A stretch of DNA of 64,000 nucleotides from Vibrio neptunius (GTDB lineage Bacteria > Pseudomonadota > Gammaproteobacteria > Enterobacterales > Vibrionaceae). The position numbers and the translations under genes are program-made. Below the pieces are notes generated by a model. It made no database searches, was not told the DNA's origin, and worked only from the letters and a program-made list of their open reading frames with translations. Location: the NCBI GenBank assembly GCA_019339365.1, contig CP079860.1:1550001-1614000 (forward strand), given 5' to 3'. Numbering within the stretch: the stretch's first letter is position 1; the number at the start of each line of letters is the position of its first letter. Below, piece after piece: positions 18,447 to 27,305 of this stretch.

Positions 18447-18854
18447 CATTTGAGTCTTTTCCTTGGTTATCACTTGCTGGCGGAGTTTTGCTCGGTTTAT
18501 CTGCAACTCTGCTGTTAATGATTAATGGTAAAGTGGCGGGAATCAGTGGCATCGTCAACGGTGTGCTATCACCAAAATCTAATGATCTTTTGTGGCGTTT
18601 GCTGTTTCTTATCGGCATGGTTGCGGGCGGAGCTCTAAGTGTTGTGGTGATTGGTATTGAAATACCTGATACCGAGTCCATTTCTACCTTTTTTTCTGGT
18701 CATCGCTGGCTTGCTGGTTGGGTTTGGGACTCGACTAAGCAATGGCTGTACCAGCGGTCACGGCATCTGTGGTGTCGGTCGATTCTCCTTTCGTTCACTT
18801 GTCGCAACGGTCATTTTTATGGTGGTTGCGGCTGTGACGGTTTATATTCGCTAG
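18443..18854 (+). pseudogene. YeeE/YedE-family sulfur transport protein, first of a pair; frameshifted as read
   Basis: A small membrane protein of the YeeE/YedE (PmpA/TsuA-like) group, thought to import thiosulfate or other sulfur compounds. The start at 18443 overlaps the regulator stop. After the N-terminal helices (SLAGGVLLGLSATLLL), the frame breaks at a T7 run (18689-18695). Removing one T continues [16 protein letters not shown] and the family signature [15 protein letters not shown] with its conserved cysteines. The corrected length is about 137 residues, normal for the family. The partner gene follows after 10 bases, and the two half-size proteins probably act together. Confidence 0.88.
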
Positions 18855-18864
18855 GGGTAACACT

Positions 18865-19314
18865 ATGAGTAACACGACAGTTCGAGTCTCTGCATTAGTC
18901 AGTGGGTTACTTTTTGGTATGGGTATGGCGTTGTCAGGGATGATAAATCCTGAAAACGTGATTGGGTTTTTAGATGTCACAGGAGCATGGAATCCGAGCT
19001 TAGCATTTGTCATGGGGGGCGCGTTACTTGTATTTACACCGGCCTATCATTTTTTGATAAAACCTCAAGCCAGAGCACTGTCCGGAGAGGTATTTTCTCT
19101 GCCTACGAAAGTGCAGCTAGACAGCAAGCTCATCTGTGGTGCAGCATTGTTTGGCGTCGGCTGGGGACTCGCTGGGATATGTCCAGGCCCCGCCATTACG
19201 AGCCTAGCTTTCGGCAATTTTGATATTGTTATCTTCCTAGCATCTATGGTGTTAGGGTCCTTACTCGCTAAGCATGTGACCGCGCCGAGTACCCAAATGG
19301 TTTCTTTAGACTAA
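18865..19314 (+). CDS. YeeE/YedE-family sulfur transport protein, second of a pair (DUF6691 type)
   Basis: A 149-residue membrane protein with four to five hydrophobic segments. Family motifs are GMALSGMINPENVIGFLD (about 19-36) and GWGLAGICPGPA (about 101-112) with its conserved Cys. It follows the first YeeE-like gene in one operon with the ArsR-type regulator. The pair, the regulator and the divergent rhodanese-containing reductase together form a compact sulfane-sulfur uptake and reduction unit. Confidence 0.88.
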   Translation: MSNTTVRVSALVSGLLFGMGMALSGMINPENVIGFLDVTGAWNPSLAFVMGGALLVFTPAYHFLIKPQARALSGEVFSLPTKVQLDSKLICGAALFGVGWGLAGICPGPAITSLAFGNFDIVIFLASMVLGSLLAKHVTAPSTQMVSLD

Positions 19315-19332
19315 CAATGCAAGAGTGCCTTA

Positions 19333-20223
19333 TCAGTTAAGTTGGGTGCTGATGGGACAGTGGTCACTTAAATGTTGTTGGAGAACCAATGCAGTGGGAA
19401 ACACATCTTGATTGGTTTGAGCGGTGGTCAACCCGGGGCTCACAATAATGTGGTCGATAAGCGAACGAAACTGGTGCGTTTTATTCGGTTTCTTGCGTGA
19501 ACGTACCTTACATCTTGCCGGCGTGCCTTTTGTCGCTAGTATGGCTTGTGAAGAGTGAGAAATGACTTTCCATAACCAATCTCCGTTGTCACTGAGATTA
19601 TGGTTGAAGTCGCCCAGTATGGCGTAGTTCTGTCCTTGTCGCTCTCGTTCACTGATCCATTGGTTCAATACCTTGCCCTGCGATTTGAGTATTTTGCAGT
19701 CACGGCTGTTTTTATAGGCGCCGCTACAGCGCGCTTTTAGATGGACGGACAGGGCATGTATGGGTTGTGAGCCATTTGGGTTGAGTACAATGTAAGTGCC
19801 AAATCGGAGTTTACTGTTCTTTCTTTTATCAAGTTGAATGTCTGGCTTGTCCGCCACCTCAATATCTTGTTTGACTGCAAACCCCGTATATTGGTTGATC
19901 TCGTCAAACTGTTGCTTCCTATAAACGTCTGACGCGCGGTCAGAGAAATAAACGCGATAACCATCTCCAATCACTTTACGCAGCGCCTGTTGGTCGTCCA
20001 CTTCTTGAAAAGCGAGTACATCACTATTGATTGCCGAAAAGTGCCCTGCGAGTGCTTGAAAATCTTGTTTGCTTCGTTGGGACTGTGAGAATTTGTCTGA
20101 AGGGTGAGAGGTCAGCCATTCCAAATTCCATGCTGTGACTGTGAGAGCAGAAGCGGCAAAAGAAGCGGTTGAACTCGTTATCCACAGGATCGCCAAAATC
20201 GCTTTGAATTTAGTGTTAGTCAT
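19333..20223 (-). CDS. Endonuclease/exonuclease/phosphatase family protein, exported
   Basis: A 296-residue protein with a signal peptide (cleavage after ASFAASA). The EEP-fold metal-dependent phosphodiesterase motifs are in order: TAWNLEWL (Asn), LAFQEVDD (metal-binding Glu), the central YAILGDFNH (catalytic Asp and Asn), and the final LSDHCPIST (Asp-His). This core is shared by secreted DNases, exonuclease III relatives and sphingomyelinases. The export signal and size fit a periplasmic or extracellular nuclease or phosphatase; the exact substrate cannot be told. It ends 18 bases from the convergent sulfur-transport gene. Confidence 0.85.
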   Translation of the reverse strand: MTNTKFKAILAILWITSSTASFAASALTVTAWNLEWLTSHPSDKFSQSQRSKQDFQALAGHFSAINSDVLAFQEVDDQQALRKVIGDGYRVYFSDRASDVYRKQQFDEINQYTGFAVKQDIEVADKPDIQLDKRKNSKLRFGTYIVLNPNGSQPIHALSVHLKARCSGAYKNSRDCKILKSQGKVLNQWISERERQGQNYAILGDFNHNLSDNGDWLWKVISHSSQAILATKGTPARCKVRSRKKPNKTHQFRSLIDHIIVSPGLTTAQTNQDVFPTALVLQQHLSDHCPISTQLN

Positions 20224-20381
20224 ACGCTATAAACTCTGTTTTCAGGTACAGCCTTTATTCTATAAGTACTCAACAAAAATCAAGTTAAAATCGAATAAAA
20301 ATCACTTTTTTCATACATTTCTTTCAAGCTGAGATCACGGCCACTAAGATCGATTTGTTCTTAATCTAGGGCCTAATTTTA

Positions 20382-20395
20382 TTGATCGAAATCAA
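20382..20395. promoter_or_regulatory. FNR binding site upstream of nrdD
   Basis: TTGATCGAAATCAA is a perfect match to the FNR consensus TTGAT-N4-ATCAA. It lies 122 bases before the nrdD start codon, as expected for activation of the oxygen-sensitive reductase under anaerobiosis. Confidence 0.85.
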
Positions 20396-20426
20396 TACAA
20401 GAGCTTGGTTCATTTCGTTAAATACG

Positions 20427-20442
20427 CCACAACATATTGTGT
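20427..20442. promoter_or_regulatory. NrdR box 1 upstream of nrdD
   Basis: CCACAACATATTGTGT matches 14 of 16 positions of the NrdR consensus acaCwAtATaTwGtgt. It pairs with a second box 33 bp downstream, the about-three-turn spacing usual for NrdR tandem sites. Confidence 0.75.
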
Positions 20443-20459
20443 CGGTAGAATGAAAAATA

Positions 20460-20475
20460 ACCCTATATAGTGTAT
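20460..20475. promoter_or_regulatory. NrdR box 2 upstream of nrdD
   Basis: ACCCTATATAGTGTAT matches 13 of 16 positions of the NrdR consensus and lies in phase with box 1, just before the nrdD ribosome site. Confidence 0.7.
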
Positions 20476-20517
20476 TTGTGGATAAGTCTGTGAGTATGTA
20501 AAGGGTAAGGAGAGAAG

Positions 20518-22638
20518 GTGAAACCAATCGTAATCAAGCGTGACGGCTCTAGAGCTCCGTTTAGCAGGGATCGCATTCAGGCTGCTGTTGAAGCAGCGGC
20601 AGAGCATGTAGATAAAGAAATCGCCATATACGCGCTAAATGTGGCGCTAGCGGTGGAGCTGCAGCTTAAAGATCACGATGAAGTTCATATAACGGAAATT
20701 CAAACCTTGGTGGAAAATGAGTTAATGCAGGGGCCTTATAAGTCACTCGCACGCTCGTACATTGAGTACCGCCATGATCGCGATATTGCACGAGAGAAGC
20801 AAAGCGTTTTGACTCGTGAGATCGAAGGATTAATCGAAGAAAGCAATGTTGATCTGATTAACGAAAACGCCAATAAAGATGGCAAGGTTATTCCGACCCA
20901 GCGTGATTTACTGGCGGGGATAGTCGCTAAGCATTACGCCAAAACACACATCTTGCCTCGCGATATTGTTCAGGCCCATGAGCAAGGCGATATTCATTAT
21001 CACGATCTGGACTATGCGCCGTTTTTTCCGATGTTTAACTGCATGTTAATCGATTTAAAAGGCATGCTGACCCATGGTTTCAAAATGGGAAATGCTGAGA
21101 TAGATACGCCAAAATCAATTTCTACAGCGACCGCAGTGACCGCGCAAATCATCGCTCAAGTCGCCAGCCATATATACGGTGGCACGACGATTAACCGTAT
21201 TGATGAAGTGCTTGAGCCTTATGTTATGGCCAGTTACGAAAAGCACCTTAACATTGCTCAGGAATGGGATATTCATGAACCTGAAGCGTTTGCACGCGCG
21301 CGCACCGAAAAAGAGTGTTATGACGCTTTTCAGTCTCTGGAATACGAAGTAAATACGCTGCATACCGCCAATGGCCAGACACCTTTTGTTACCTTCGGGT
21401 TTGGTCTAGGGACCAGTTGGGCTTCTCGATTGATCCAACAGTCGATTCTTAAAAATCGCATCGCTGGTTTAGGAAAAAACCGTAAAACGGCCGTATTTCC
21501 TAAGCTTGTCTTCGGAATAAAAGATGGATTGAATCATAAAGCCGACGATCCTCACTATGACATTAAGAAGCTTGCACTTGAGTGTGCATCAAAACGTATG
21601 TACCCAGACATTCTCAATTACGACAAAGTGGTTGAGGTCACGGGTTCATTTAAAACACCAATGGGATGTCGTAGTTTCCTAGGAACCTATGAGGAAAATA
21701 GTGAGTTGATCCATGAAGGGCGCAATAATCTGGGCGTTGTCAGTCTTAACCTTCCTCGAATTGCGATTGAAGCAAAAGGTGACGAGGGCAAGTTTTATCA
21801 GATTTTGAATACGAAGTTAGAACTCGCACGCCGTGCTTTAGAGACACGCATTGCTAGGTTAGAGAACGTGAAAGCACGTGTTGCGCCAATTCTCTATATG
21901 GAAGGCGCTTGTGGCGTTCGCCTAAAGGCTGATGAACCTATTGCCAACATTTTTAAACATGGCCGCGCGTCTATCTCTTTGGGTTACATAGGTGTTCATG
22001 AAACGATTAATGCTTTATACGGCAATCAGACACATGTTTATGACAACTCAGAGCTTCGACAGAAAGCGCTCGATATCATCAAGTATCTTAAAGATAAGGT
22101 AAACCAATGGGCCGAAGAGTCGGGTTATGGTTACAGCTTGTATGGTACGCCTAGTGAAAACTTATGTAGCCGATTCTGCCGGATTGATACAAAAGAGTTC
22201 GGTGTACTGGAAGGGGTCACAGAGAAAGGTTACTACACCAACAGCTTCCACCTCGATGTAGAGAAGAAGGTCAACCCATACGACAAAATCGATTTTGAAA
22301 TGCCTTATCCGCAGATTTCGAGTGGTGGTTTTATTTGTTACGGCGAGTTTCCAAATATGCAGCGCAATGTTGAAGCATTGGAAAACGTGTGGGACTACAG
22401 CTACAGCCGCGTTCCTTACTATGGGACCAACACCCCTATCGATGAATGTTATGAATGTGGGTACAACGGTGAATTTGACTGTACGAGTAAAGGGTTTACG
22501 TGTCCTAGCTGTGGTAATCACGATTCCACTAAAGTCTCTGTAACCCGGAGAGTGTGTGGCTATCTGGGCAGTCCTGATGCGCGGCCGTTCAACTTTGGTA
22601 AGCAAGAAGAAGTAAAGCGCCGAGTTAAGCATCTATAA
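20518..22638 (+). CDS. nrdD: Anaerobic ribonucleoside-triphosphate reductase
   Basis: NrdD makes deoxyribonucleotides from NTPs without oxygen, using a glycyl radical. The 706 residues start at a GTG preceded by AAGGAGAG. An ATP-cone domain occupies about 1-95 (IVIKRDGSRAPFSRDRIQAA). The large catalytic domain follows. The C-terminus has the zinc-binding cysteines CYECGYNGEFDC and CPSCG, and the radical glycine in RRVCGYLGSP. The promoter carries an FNR palindrome and two NrdR-like boxes. The activase gene nrdG lies about 105 bases downstream. Confidence 0.97.
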   Translation: MKPIVIKRDGSRAPFSRDRIQAAVEAAAEHVDKEIAIYALNVALAVELQLKDHDEVHITEIQTLVENELMQGPYKSLARSYIEYRHDRDIAREKQSVLTREIEGLIEESNVDLINENANKDGKVIPTQRDLLAGIVAKHYAKTHILPRDIVQAHEQGDIHYHDLDYAPFFPMFNCMLIDLKGMLTHGFKMGNAEIDTPKSISTATAVTAQIIAQVASHIYGGTTINRIDEVLEPYVMASYEKHLNIAQEWDIHEPEAFARARTEKECYDAFQSLEYEVNTLHTANGQTPFVTFGFGLGTSWASRLIQQSILKNRIAGLGKNRKTAVFPKLVFGIKDGLNHKADDPHYDIKKLALECASKRMYPDILNYDKVVEVTGSFKTPMGCRSFLGTYEENSELIHEGRNNLGVVSLNLPRIAIEAKGDEGKFYQILNTKLELARRALETRIARLENVKARVAPILYMEGACGVRLKADEPIANIFKHGRASISLGYIGVHETINALYGNQTHVYDNSELRQKALDIIKYLKDKVNQWAEESGYGYSLYGTPSENLCSRFCRIDTKEFGVLEGVTEKGYYTNSFHLDVEKKVNPYDKIDFEMPYPQISSGGFICYGEFPNMQRNVEALENVWDYSYSRVPYYGTNTPIDECYECGYNGEFDCTSKGFTCPSCGNHDSTKVSVTRRVCGYLGSPDARPFNFGKQEEVKRRVKHL

Positions 22639-22667
22639 AGCCAATGCGTGAATTCGTTCAGTAACGA

Positions 22668-22694
22668 AAAGGGGCGAGGGAGTCACTCGCCCTT
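22668..22694 (+). terminator. Hairpin between nrdD and nrdG, possible attenuator
   Basis: AAAGGGGCGAG pairs with CTCGCCCTTT around a 7-base loop. The T tract is only three long, so it may act as a partial terminator or an mRNA-stabilising stem rather than a full stop. Confidence 0.5.
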
Positions 22695-22744
22695 TAGCAG
22701 TAGCACGAAAGCATTTTCTCAAGTATCCAACATCGGAAAACGTC

Positions 22745-23212
22745 ATGAACTACCACCAATACTATCCTGTGGATGTGGTTAACGGGCCAGGCACACGTTG
22801 TACTTTATTTGTCTCTGGCTGCATACATCAGTGCCGCGGGTGTTATAACCAATCGACACAGCGAATTGACTCAGGAGTGTGGTTTACTCAACAAGTGGAA
22901 GACCAGATTCTGAAGGACTTAAAAGATACCCGTATTAAAAGACGCGGGCTCTCGTTATCCGGTGGCGATCCACTTCATCCAGCCAATGTTGCTGATGTAT
23001 TTCGGTTGGTTAAGCGGGTACGTAAAGAGTGCCCAGACAAAGATATCTGGATGTGGACAGGTTATACGCTGGCTGAATTGACGGTAGAACAACAAGAAGT
23101 GGTCGCGTTACTTGATGTTTTAATTGACGGCAAGTTTGAGCAGGAGAAAAAGGATCTCAACCTAGAGTGGCGTGGTAGCTCCAATCAGATCATTCACCGA
23201 TTCAAGATTTAG
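22745..23212 (+). CDS. nrdG: Anaerobic ribonucleotide reductase-activating protein
   Basis: NrdG is a radical-SAM activase that installs the glycyl radical on NrdD. The 155 residues are the usual length. The SAM-cluster motif is C-x3-C-x2-C in SGCIHQCRGCYN (about 26-37), followed by a glycine-rich LSGGDPL (about 75-81) for SAM binding. Its place directly behind nrdD, in the same orientation, supports the call. Confidence 0.96.
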   Translation: MNYHQYYPVDVVNGPGTRCTLFVSGCIHQCRGCYNQSTQRIDSGVWFTQQVEDQILKDLKDTRIKRRGLSLSGGDPLHPANVADVFRLVKRVRKECPDKDIWMWTGYTLAELTVEQQEVVALLDVLIDGKFEQEKKDLNLEWRGSSNQIIHRFKI

Positions 23213-23371
23213 CTCTACCTATAGAGTTTTGTTCTGACTGAACTCTTTATGTTGCAAATATGTTAACGAAAAAGGTTTTTATCCTGTTTTGCTCTTAGGC
23301 ACTAAAATTTTATTTCTGAATTAGGGGATTAAGTGATAAGTTGAACACCGTTACTTGAATTTCAAAGGGTT

Positions 23372-24562
23372 ATGACTTTCATGTTCTCTCATTTACCAAC
23401 ACCTACACTGGATCCTATCCTTTCTTTATCCGTCGCTTACCGTAATGATCCTCGTCCTGACAAAGTGGACTTGGGTATTGGCGTCTACAAAAACAGTACT
23501 GGTGAAACACCAGTCATGAAAGCAATATCTCAAGCACAGGATATTGTGGTTGAAACGCAAAAAACGAAATCTTACGTCGGCTTGGCTGGCTGTGAAGAGT
23601 TCAACCAGAGTATGGTTGATTTGCTGCTTTCGGGTACTTCAGCCATGGATCGCGTTGCAGCCATCCAAACACCGGGCGCCAGTGGTGCACTGCGTATGCT
23701 TGGTGACCTGATGAAAGTCGCTCAGCCTGAAACGACGGTTTGGATTTCAAACCCAAGTTACGTTAATCATCGTCCTGTTATGGAAGCTGCGGGTCTTAAA
23801 GTGAAGCTGTACAGCTACTTTAGCCCTGAAACCAAACAGGTTGATACAGCGCGAATGCTCGAAGAATTGTCTCAGGCGGGACCAAAAGATGTGGTCCTTC
23901 TGCATGGGTGTTGTCACAACCCAACTGGGGCTGACATCGACTTTTCTGCATGGCAGGCGGTGACGGAGTTATCACAGAAAAACGGGTTTATTCCGTTTGT
24001 CGATATTGCATACCAAGGCTTTGGTGACGGCTTAGAAGAAGATGCCAAAGGTTTACGCTTTATGGCGGACAATGTGGAAGAGATGCTGATCACCACATCT
24101 TGTTCAAAGAACTTTGGCCTTTACCGTGAACGTACGGGTGCCGCCATAGTGGTTGGCAAGTCATTGCAAGATGTTGGCAATGCAAAAGGCAAGTTGCTAA
24201 CGCTTGCACGTGCAACGTACACAATGCCGCCAGATCACGGTGCGGCATTAGTCAAAACCATCCTACAAAGTGAAGCGCTGACCGGTGTTTGGAAACAGGA
24301 GTTGAGCGAAATGCAACAGCGCCTGCTGAACCTTCGTCAAACCTTATGTAATGAATTGAGAAATACCCATAACACGTCACATTTCGATTTCATTGAAAGC
24401 CACAAAGGCATGTTTACTGTGCTAGGCTTTACTCAAGACCAAATGACGCAACTCCGTGAAGAATATGGTATTTATGGTGTTGGAGATGGTCGAATTAACA
24501 TCGCAGGTTTGACTGAAAAAGACATTCCTTACGTAGCCGATGCGATAGTTAAAGTGTCTTAA
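23372..24562 (+). CDS. tyrB: Aromatic/aspartate aminotransferase (class I, PLP-dependent)
   Basis: A 396-residue fold-type I aminotransferase of the AspC/TyrB group. The N-terminal HLPTPTLDPILSL and the LGIGVYKN segment are typical. The PLP region includes HGCCHNPTGAD (Asn for the ring oxygen), VDIAYQGFGDG (Asp and Tyr) and the lysine that binds PLP in SCSKNFGLYRERTG. Most AspC proteins are similar, so the aromatic versus aspartate preference cannot be settled by eye; tyrB is the usual name of the V. cholerae gene next to nrdG. The start may be 23372 or the ATG three codons later. Confidence 0.85.
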   Translation: MTFMFSHLPTPTLDPILSLSVAYRNDPRPDKVDLGIGVYKNSTGETPVMKAISQAQDIVVETQKTKSYVGLAGCEEFNQSMVDLLLSGTSAMDRVAAIQTPGASGALRMLGDLMKVAQPETTVWISNPSYVNHRPVMEAAGLKVKLYSYFSPETKQVDTARMLEELSQAGPKDVVLLHGCCHNPTGADIDFSAWQAVTELSQKNGFIPFVDIAYQGFGDGLEEDAKGLRFMADNVEEMLITTSCSKNFGLYRERTGAAIVVGKSLQDVGNAKGKLLTLARATYTMPPDHGAALVKTILQSEALTGVWKQELSEMQQRLLNLRQTLCNELRNTHNTSHFDFIESHKGMFTVLGFTQDQMTQLREEYGIYGVGDGRINIAGLTEKDIPYVADAIVKVS

Positions 24563-24572
24563 GTGTCGCTTT

Positions 24573-24599
24573 AAGGCTCACACTGATGTGGGCCTTTTT
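24573..24599 (+). terminator. Terminator of the aminotransferase gene
   Basis: AAGGCTCAC pairs with GTGGGCCTT (one mismatch) around a 6-base loop and is followed by a T tract. Confidence 0.75.
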
Positions 24600-24637
24600 A
24601 AAAGTGGTCCTATCTTGTTATTGAATTAGGTGATCGA

Positions 24638-25288
24638 ATGAACAAAACATGGAAATTCCTGATTCCAGTTATGCTTAGTGGCGGTTTAATGGCGTGTTCA
24701 ACGACAGGTCCGCAGCCAGCAGAACCAGACAAAAAACCGCAAATTGAAAAGCCTAAAGCAGAGCAGCCAGATAAAGAAGCTGAGAAACCGCGTAAGCCGG
24801 AACCCAAACCGGAAGTAAAACCTGAGAAAAAACCACCGCCAAAACCACAACCGAAGAAAACATCGGATGGAAAACTGATCCTCGGTGAACAGGAATGGGT
24901 GTATATTCCTGGGCTTGAAGAGAACTTCAAAGCGCGTATCGATACCGGTGCGACAACGTCATCAATCAGTGCTACCGATGTCGTTGAATTTGAACGTGAT
25001 GGTAAAGACTGGGTGAAGTTCAAGATCGAACACGACGGTAGCAAGAGTAAAGAAATTGCTCTTCCAGTGCAACGCTGGGTGAAAATTCGTCAGTCGAGTA
25101 CAGAAGAGGCTGAGCGTCGCCCTGTTGTTGAATCTTGGATCCAGATTGGGGATTTGAAAGAGAAAACAGAATTCACGCTTGCAGATAGAACACATCTCAC
25201 GTTTCCGTTGTTACTCGGTCGTAGCTTCTTCAAAGATGTCGCCATTGTCGATGTAAGCAAGAGGTTTGTGCAGAAAAAGTACAAATAA
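24638..25288 (+). CDS. Retropepsin-like aspartic protease lipoprotein (RimK-associated 'ATP-dependent zinc protease' family)
   Basis: A 216-residue lipoprotein with lipobox GGLMAC. Residues about 24-72 form a Pro/Lys/Glu-rich linker that can span the periplasm. The C-terminal domain belongs to the family often misnamed ATP-dependent zinc protease. It contains the retropepsin motif IDTGATTSS, whose Asp is the expected catalytic residue, and ends with LLLGRSFFKDVAIVDVSK, the partner motif of the fold. It stands alone between two terminators. The substrate is unknown; a role in the cell envelope is inferred from the anchor and linker. Confidence 0.8.
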   Translation: MNKTWKFLIPVMLSGGLMACSTTGPQPAEPDKKPQIEKPKAEQPDKEAEKPRKPEPKPEVKPEKKPPPKPQPKKTSDGKLILGEQEWVYIPGLEENFKARIDTGATTSSISATDVVEFERDGKDWVKFKIEHDGSKSKEIALPVQRWVKIRQSSTEEAERRPVVESWIQIGDLKEKTEFTLADRTHLTFPLLLGRSFFKDVAIVDVSKRFVQKKYK

Positions 25289-25305
25289 AAAATATCGCTC
25301 AGTTC

Positions 25306-25337
25306 AAACGGCACCCATAAGGATAAGGTGCCGTTTT
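25306..25337 (+). terminator. Terminator of the retropepsin-like gene
   Basis: AAACGGCACC pairs with GGTGCCGTTT around a 10-base loop, followed by a T tract. Confidence 0.88.
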
Positions 25338-25509
25338 TTATTATTTTACATTGCGTTTTTTGAACGTAGTGAAAGAACTGAATTGCATATTCGGTTACTC
25401 TACGCTGGTTCTTAACATTCAGTATCGGTGTCAGACATTTCTAATCTAAAAACACAACTCGTCTGAGCCTAAAGCGCCGATATAGTCAGCTTAATCCAAG
25501 GAGCCCCCA

Positions 25510-25920
25510 ATGAAGCATTTAGCGATGGCCGTCGTCATCAGAGATGGAAAAGTTCTGATTCAGGAGCGCTACCGACCTGCTCAAGGTATGATTATGGAAT
25601 TTCCCGGCGGTGAAGTGGACAGCAATGAGTCTGGTACCAATGCCGCGATCAGAGAACTGTATGAAGAGACTCATTTGAGTGGATTGTCTCACGTTGCGAC
25701 TTACAGCGATATTAATGAATATGGTGGAAGAATATACTACGTGGTTCTTCATGCAGGTCAATCGACGCTACCTGTTGCCCATTCAGAACATAGGCAGCAA
25801 ACTTTTCATTGGATGACAGCGGATGAAATTCCGACGACCGATTTCTATAAAGCTGATGTTAACTTTATTCAACAACATTTGAATAAGCATATTTGCAGAG
25901 AGTTAAAAGAGCTGGCATAG
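25510..25920 (+). CDS. NUDIX hydrolase
   Basis: A 136-residue protein with an intact Nudix box: G at the start of GEVDSNE, seven residues, then RELYEET (about residues 34-56). It hydrolyses a nucleoside diphosphate linked to another moiety; which one cannot be read from the sequence. An AAGGAG site precedes the ATG. It is a single gene, convergent with the FKBP gene across a shared terminator. Confidence 0.88.
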   Translation: MKHLAMAVVIRDGKVLIQERYRPAQGMIMEFPGGEVDSNESGTNAAIRELYEETHLSGLSHVATYSDINEYGGRIYYVVLHAGQSTLPVAHSEHRQQTFHWMTADEIPTTDFYKADVNFIQQHLNKHICRELKELA

Positions 25921-25921
25921 A

Positions 25922-25950
25922 AAAAAGGCCAATCACGAATGATTGGCCTT
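25922..25950. terminator. Bidirectional terminator between the Nudix and FKBP genes
   Basis: An 11-bp stem (AAGGCCAATCA / TGATTGGCCTT) with a CGAA loop is preceded by a run of A that gives a T tract on the minus strand, so it ends the FKBP operon most strongly. Confidence 0.9.
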
Positions 25951-25955
25951 GTTGA

Positions 25956-26429
25956 TTATTGGATTTCCAACAACTCGACATCAAATATTAGCGTTGATGC
26001 TGGTGGAATTGGACCACTTCCACCTTTGCCGTAGGCCAGAGGGCTAGGAATGAACAGGCGGAACTTGTCACCTTCTACCATGTATGTCAGGCCTTCTTGC
26101 CAACCTTTGATGACTTGGTTAAGAGCGAATGAAATTGGCTCACCACGTTCAACTGAGCTATCGAACACAGTGCCATCGATTAGCGTACCGTGATAATGCA
26201 CCTTCACTTTGCTCTTAGCGGTTGGATTGACCGTACCAGTTCCTTTGTTGAGCACAAGGTACTGCAGTCCGCTTTCCGTTGTTACCACACCTTCTTTTTC
26301 ACCATTTTCAAGAAGAAATGCTTGTCCTGCTGCAAAGTTTTGTTCGCCAGCTTTGCTGGTCACCATAGTGCGATAAATCATGAAGCCAGCTAGTACTAAA
26401 ATGACGATTGGGATGATTATTTTAGACAT
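25956..26429 (-). CDS. FKBP-type peptidyl-prolyl cis-trans isomerase, membrane-anchored
   Basis: The 157 residues begin with a single hydrophobic anchor ([16 protein letters not shown]), placing the rest in the periplasm. The FKBP domain (about 55-157) has [27 protein letters not shown], and the C-terminal [14 protein letters not shown], all typical of active isomerases. It is 15 bases downstream of a DsbA-like lipoprotein gene on the same strand, so the two form a small envelope protein-folding operon. Confidence 0.9.
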   Translation of the reverse strand: MSKIIIPIVILVLAGFMIYRTMVTSKAGEQNFAAGQAFLLENGEKEGVVTTESGLQYLVLNKGTGTVNPTAKSKVKVHYHGTLIDGTVFDSSVERGEPISFALNQVIKGWQEGLTYMVEGDKFRLFIPSPLAYGKGGSGPIPPASTLIFDVELLEIQ

Positions 26430-26444
26430 GAGTCCTTTCCGTTT

Positions 26445-27071
26445 TTACTTAAGGTTGTTTTGAATTAAATAGTTGATAGTCTTGGCAATGTCTTCAACAT
26501 TTTTATGACCGGATGTCAGCACCATATACTTACCGTTTACGATAAAGGTCGGAACTGCATTAATTTGACCTTTTTCAGTGATCTCTTTAGCGACTTGCAT
26601 TGCTCTGAATAACTGTTTTTGCTGGTCTTGTTTGAGCTCGTAAGGACTGGTTAGTCCGCGAGAGTGGAAAGCATCATCGATGGCTTGCTTTTTCGCGGCC
26701 ATTGTTGCGTCGTCACCCATTTGAGCCGCGGTAAACAATTCATTCATCATCGATGTTTCAGGCTTTTTACCCAGTTGCATTTCAGCGCTGTAATAGATCA
26801 TGGCACCAACTTGCGCACTTTCATTAAACGTCACGTGGATCTTGCCAATGTTTTGCTTGGTGAGTTGTTCCAATTGAGGCAAAACCAGTTCCATTTTTTT
26901 ACAGTGGCCACAATTGAGTGAAAAAACTTCAGCCACCTGAGGCAAGCGAAAGGTCGATAAGTTGACAGGAAGTTTTTGGAATTGCTTACCTTCCTGCGGG
27001 ACATCGCTCTCTGCACACCCAGCCAATAGAGTGGCAATTGCGATGGTCAGTAAGGCCAGTATCTTTTTCAT
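26445..27071 (-). CDS. DsbA-family thiol:disulfide oxidoreductase, predicted lipoprotein
   Basis: A 208-residue thioredoxin-fold protein with the active site CGHC in LNCGHCKKM (about residues 53-61) and the cis-proline loop in NAVPTFIVNGKY. The helical insertion of DsbA lies between them. Unlike E. coli DsbA, its signal ends in a lipobox (ATLLAGC), so the mature enzyme would be lipid-anchored. It is the first gene of the pair with the FKBP isomerase. It likely introduces disulfides in exported proteins near the membrane; whether it is the main DsbA of the cell or an auxiliary copy cannot be decided here. Confidence 0.88.
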   Translation of the reverse strand: MKKILALLTIAIATLLAGCAESDVPQEGKQFQKLPVNLSTFRLPQVAEVFSLNCGHCKKMELVLPQLEQLTKQNIGKIHVTFNESAQVGAMIYYSAEMQLGKKPETSMMNELFTAAQMGDDATMAAKKQAIDDAFHSRGLTSPYELKQDQQKQLFRAMQVAKEITEKGQINAVPTFIVNGKYMVLTSGHKNVEDIAKTINYLIQNNLK

Positions 27072-27305
27072 AGTATGTTCTCTTTGCAGTCGCTGTTCGC
27101 GATGTGTTTTCAGTGAGATAACAGTAGGCGGATTTTACTCTTTCACGGCGAGTAACTAAATAGCAAACAGTGTGAAATGCTTATTAAATCATTTCAGAAC
27201 GTTAAGTCGTCAACAGGCGATAAGAAAAGGGTTAAATTATAATTAAAGTATTCCCAGAGTTGCCGATATAAATGATGTATCGAAACGGAAACGAATGGTG
27301 GATCA

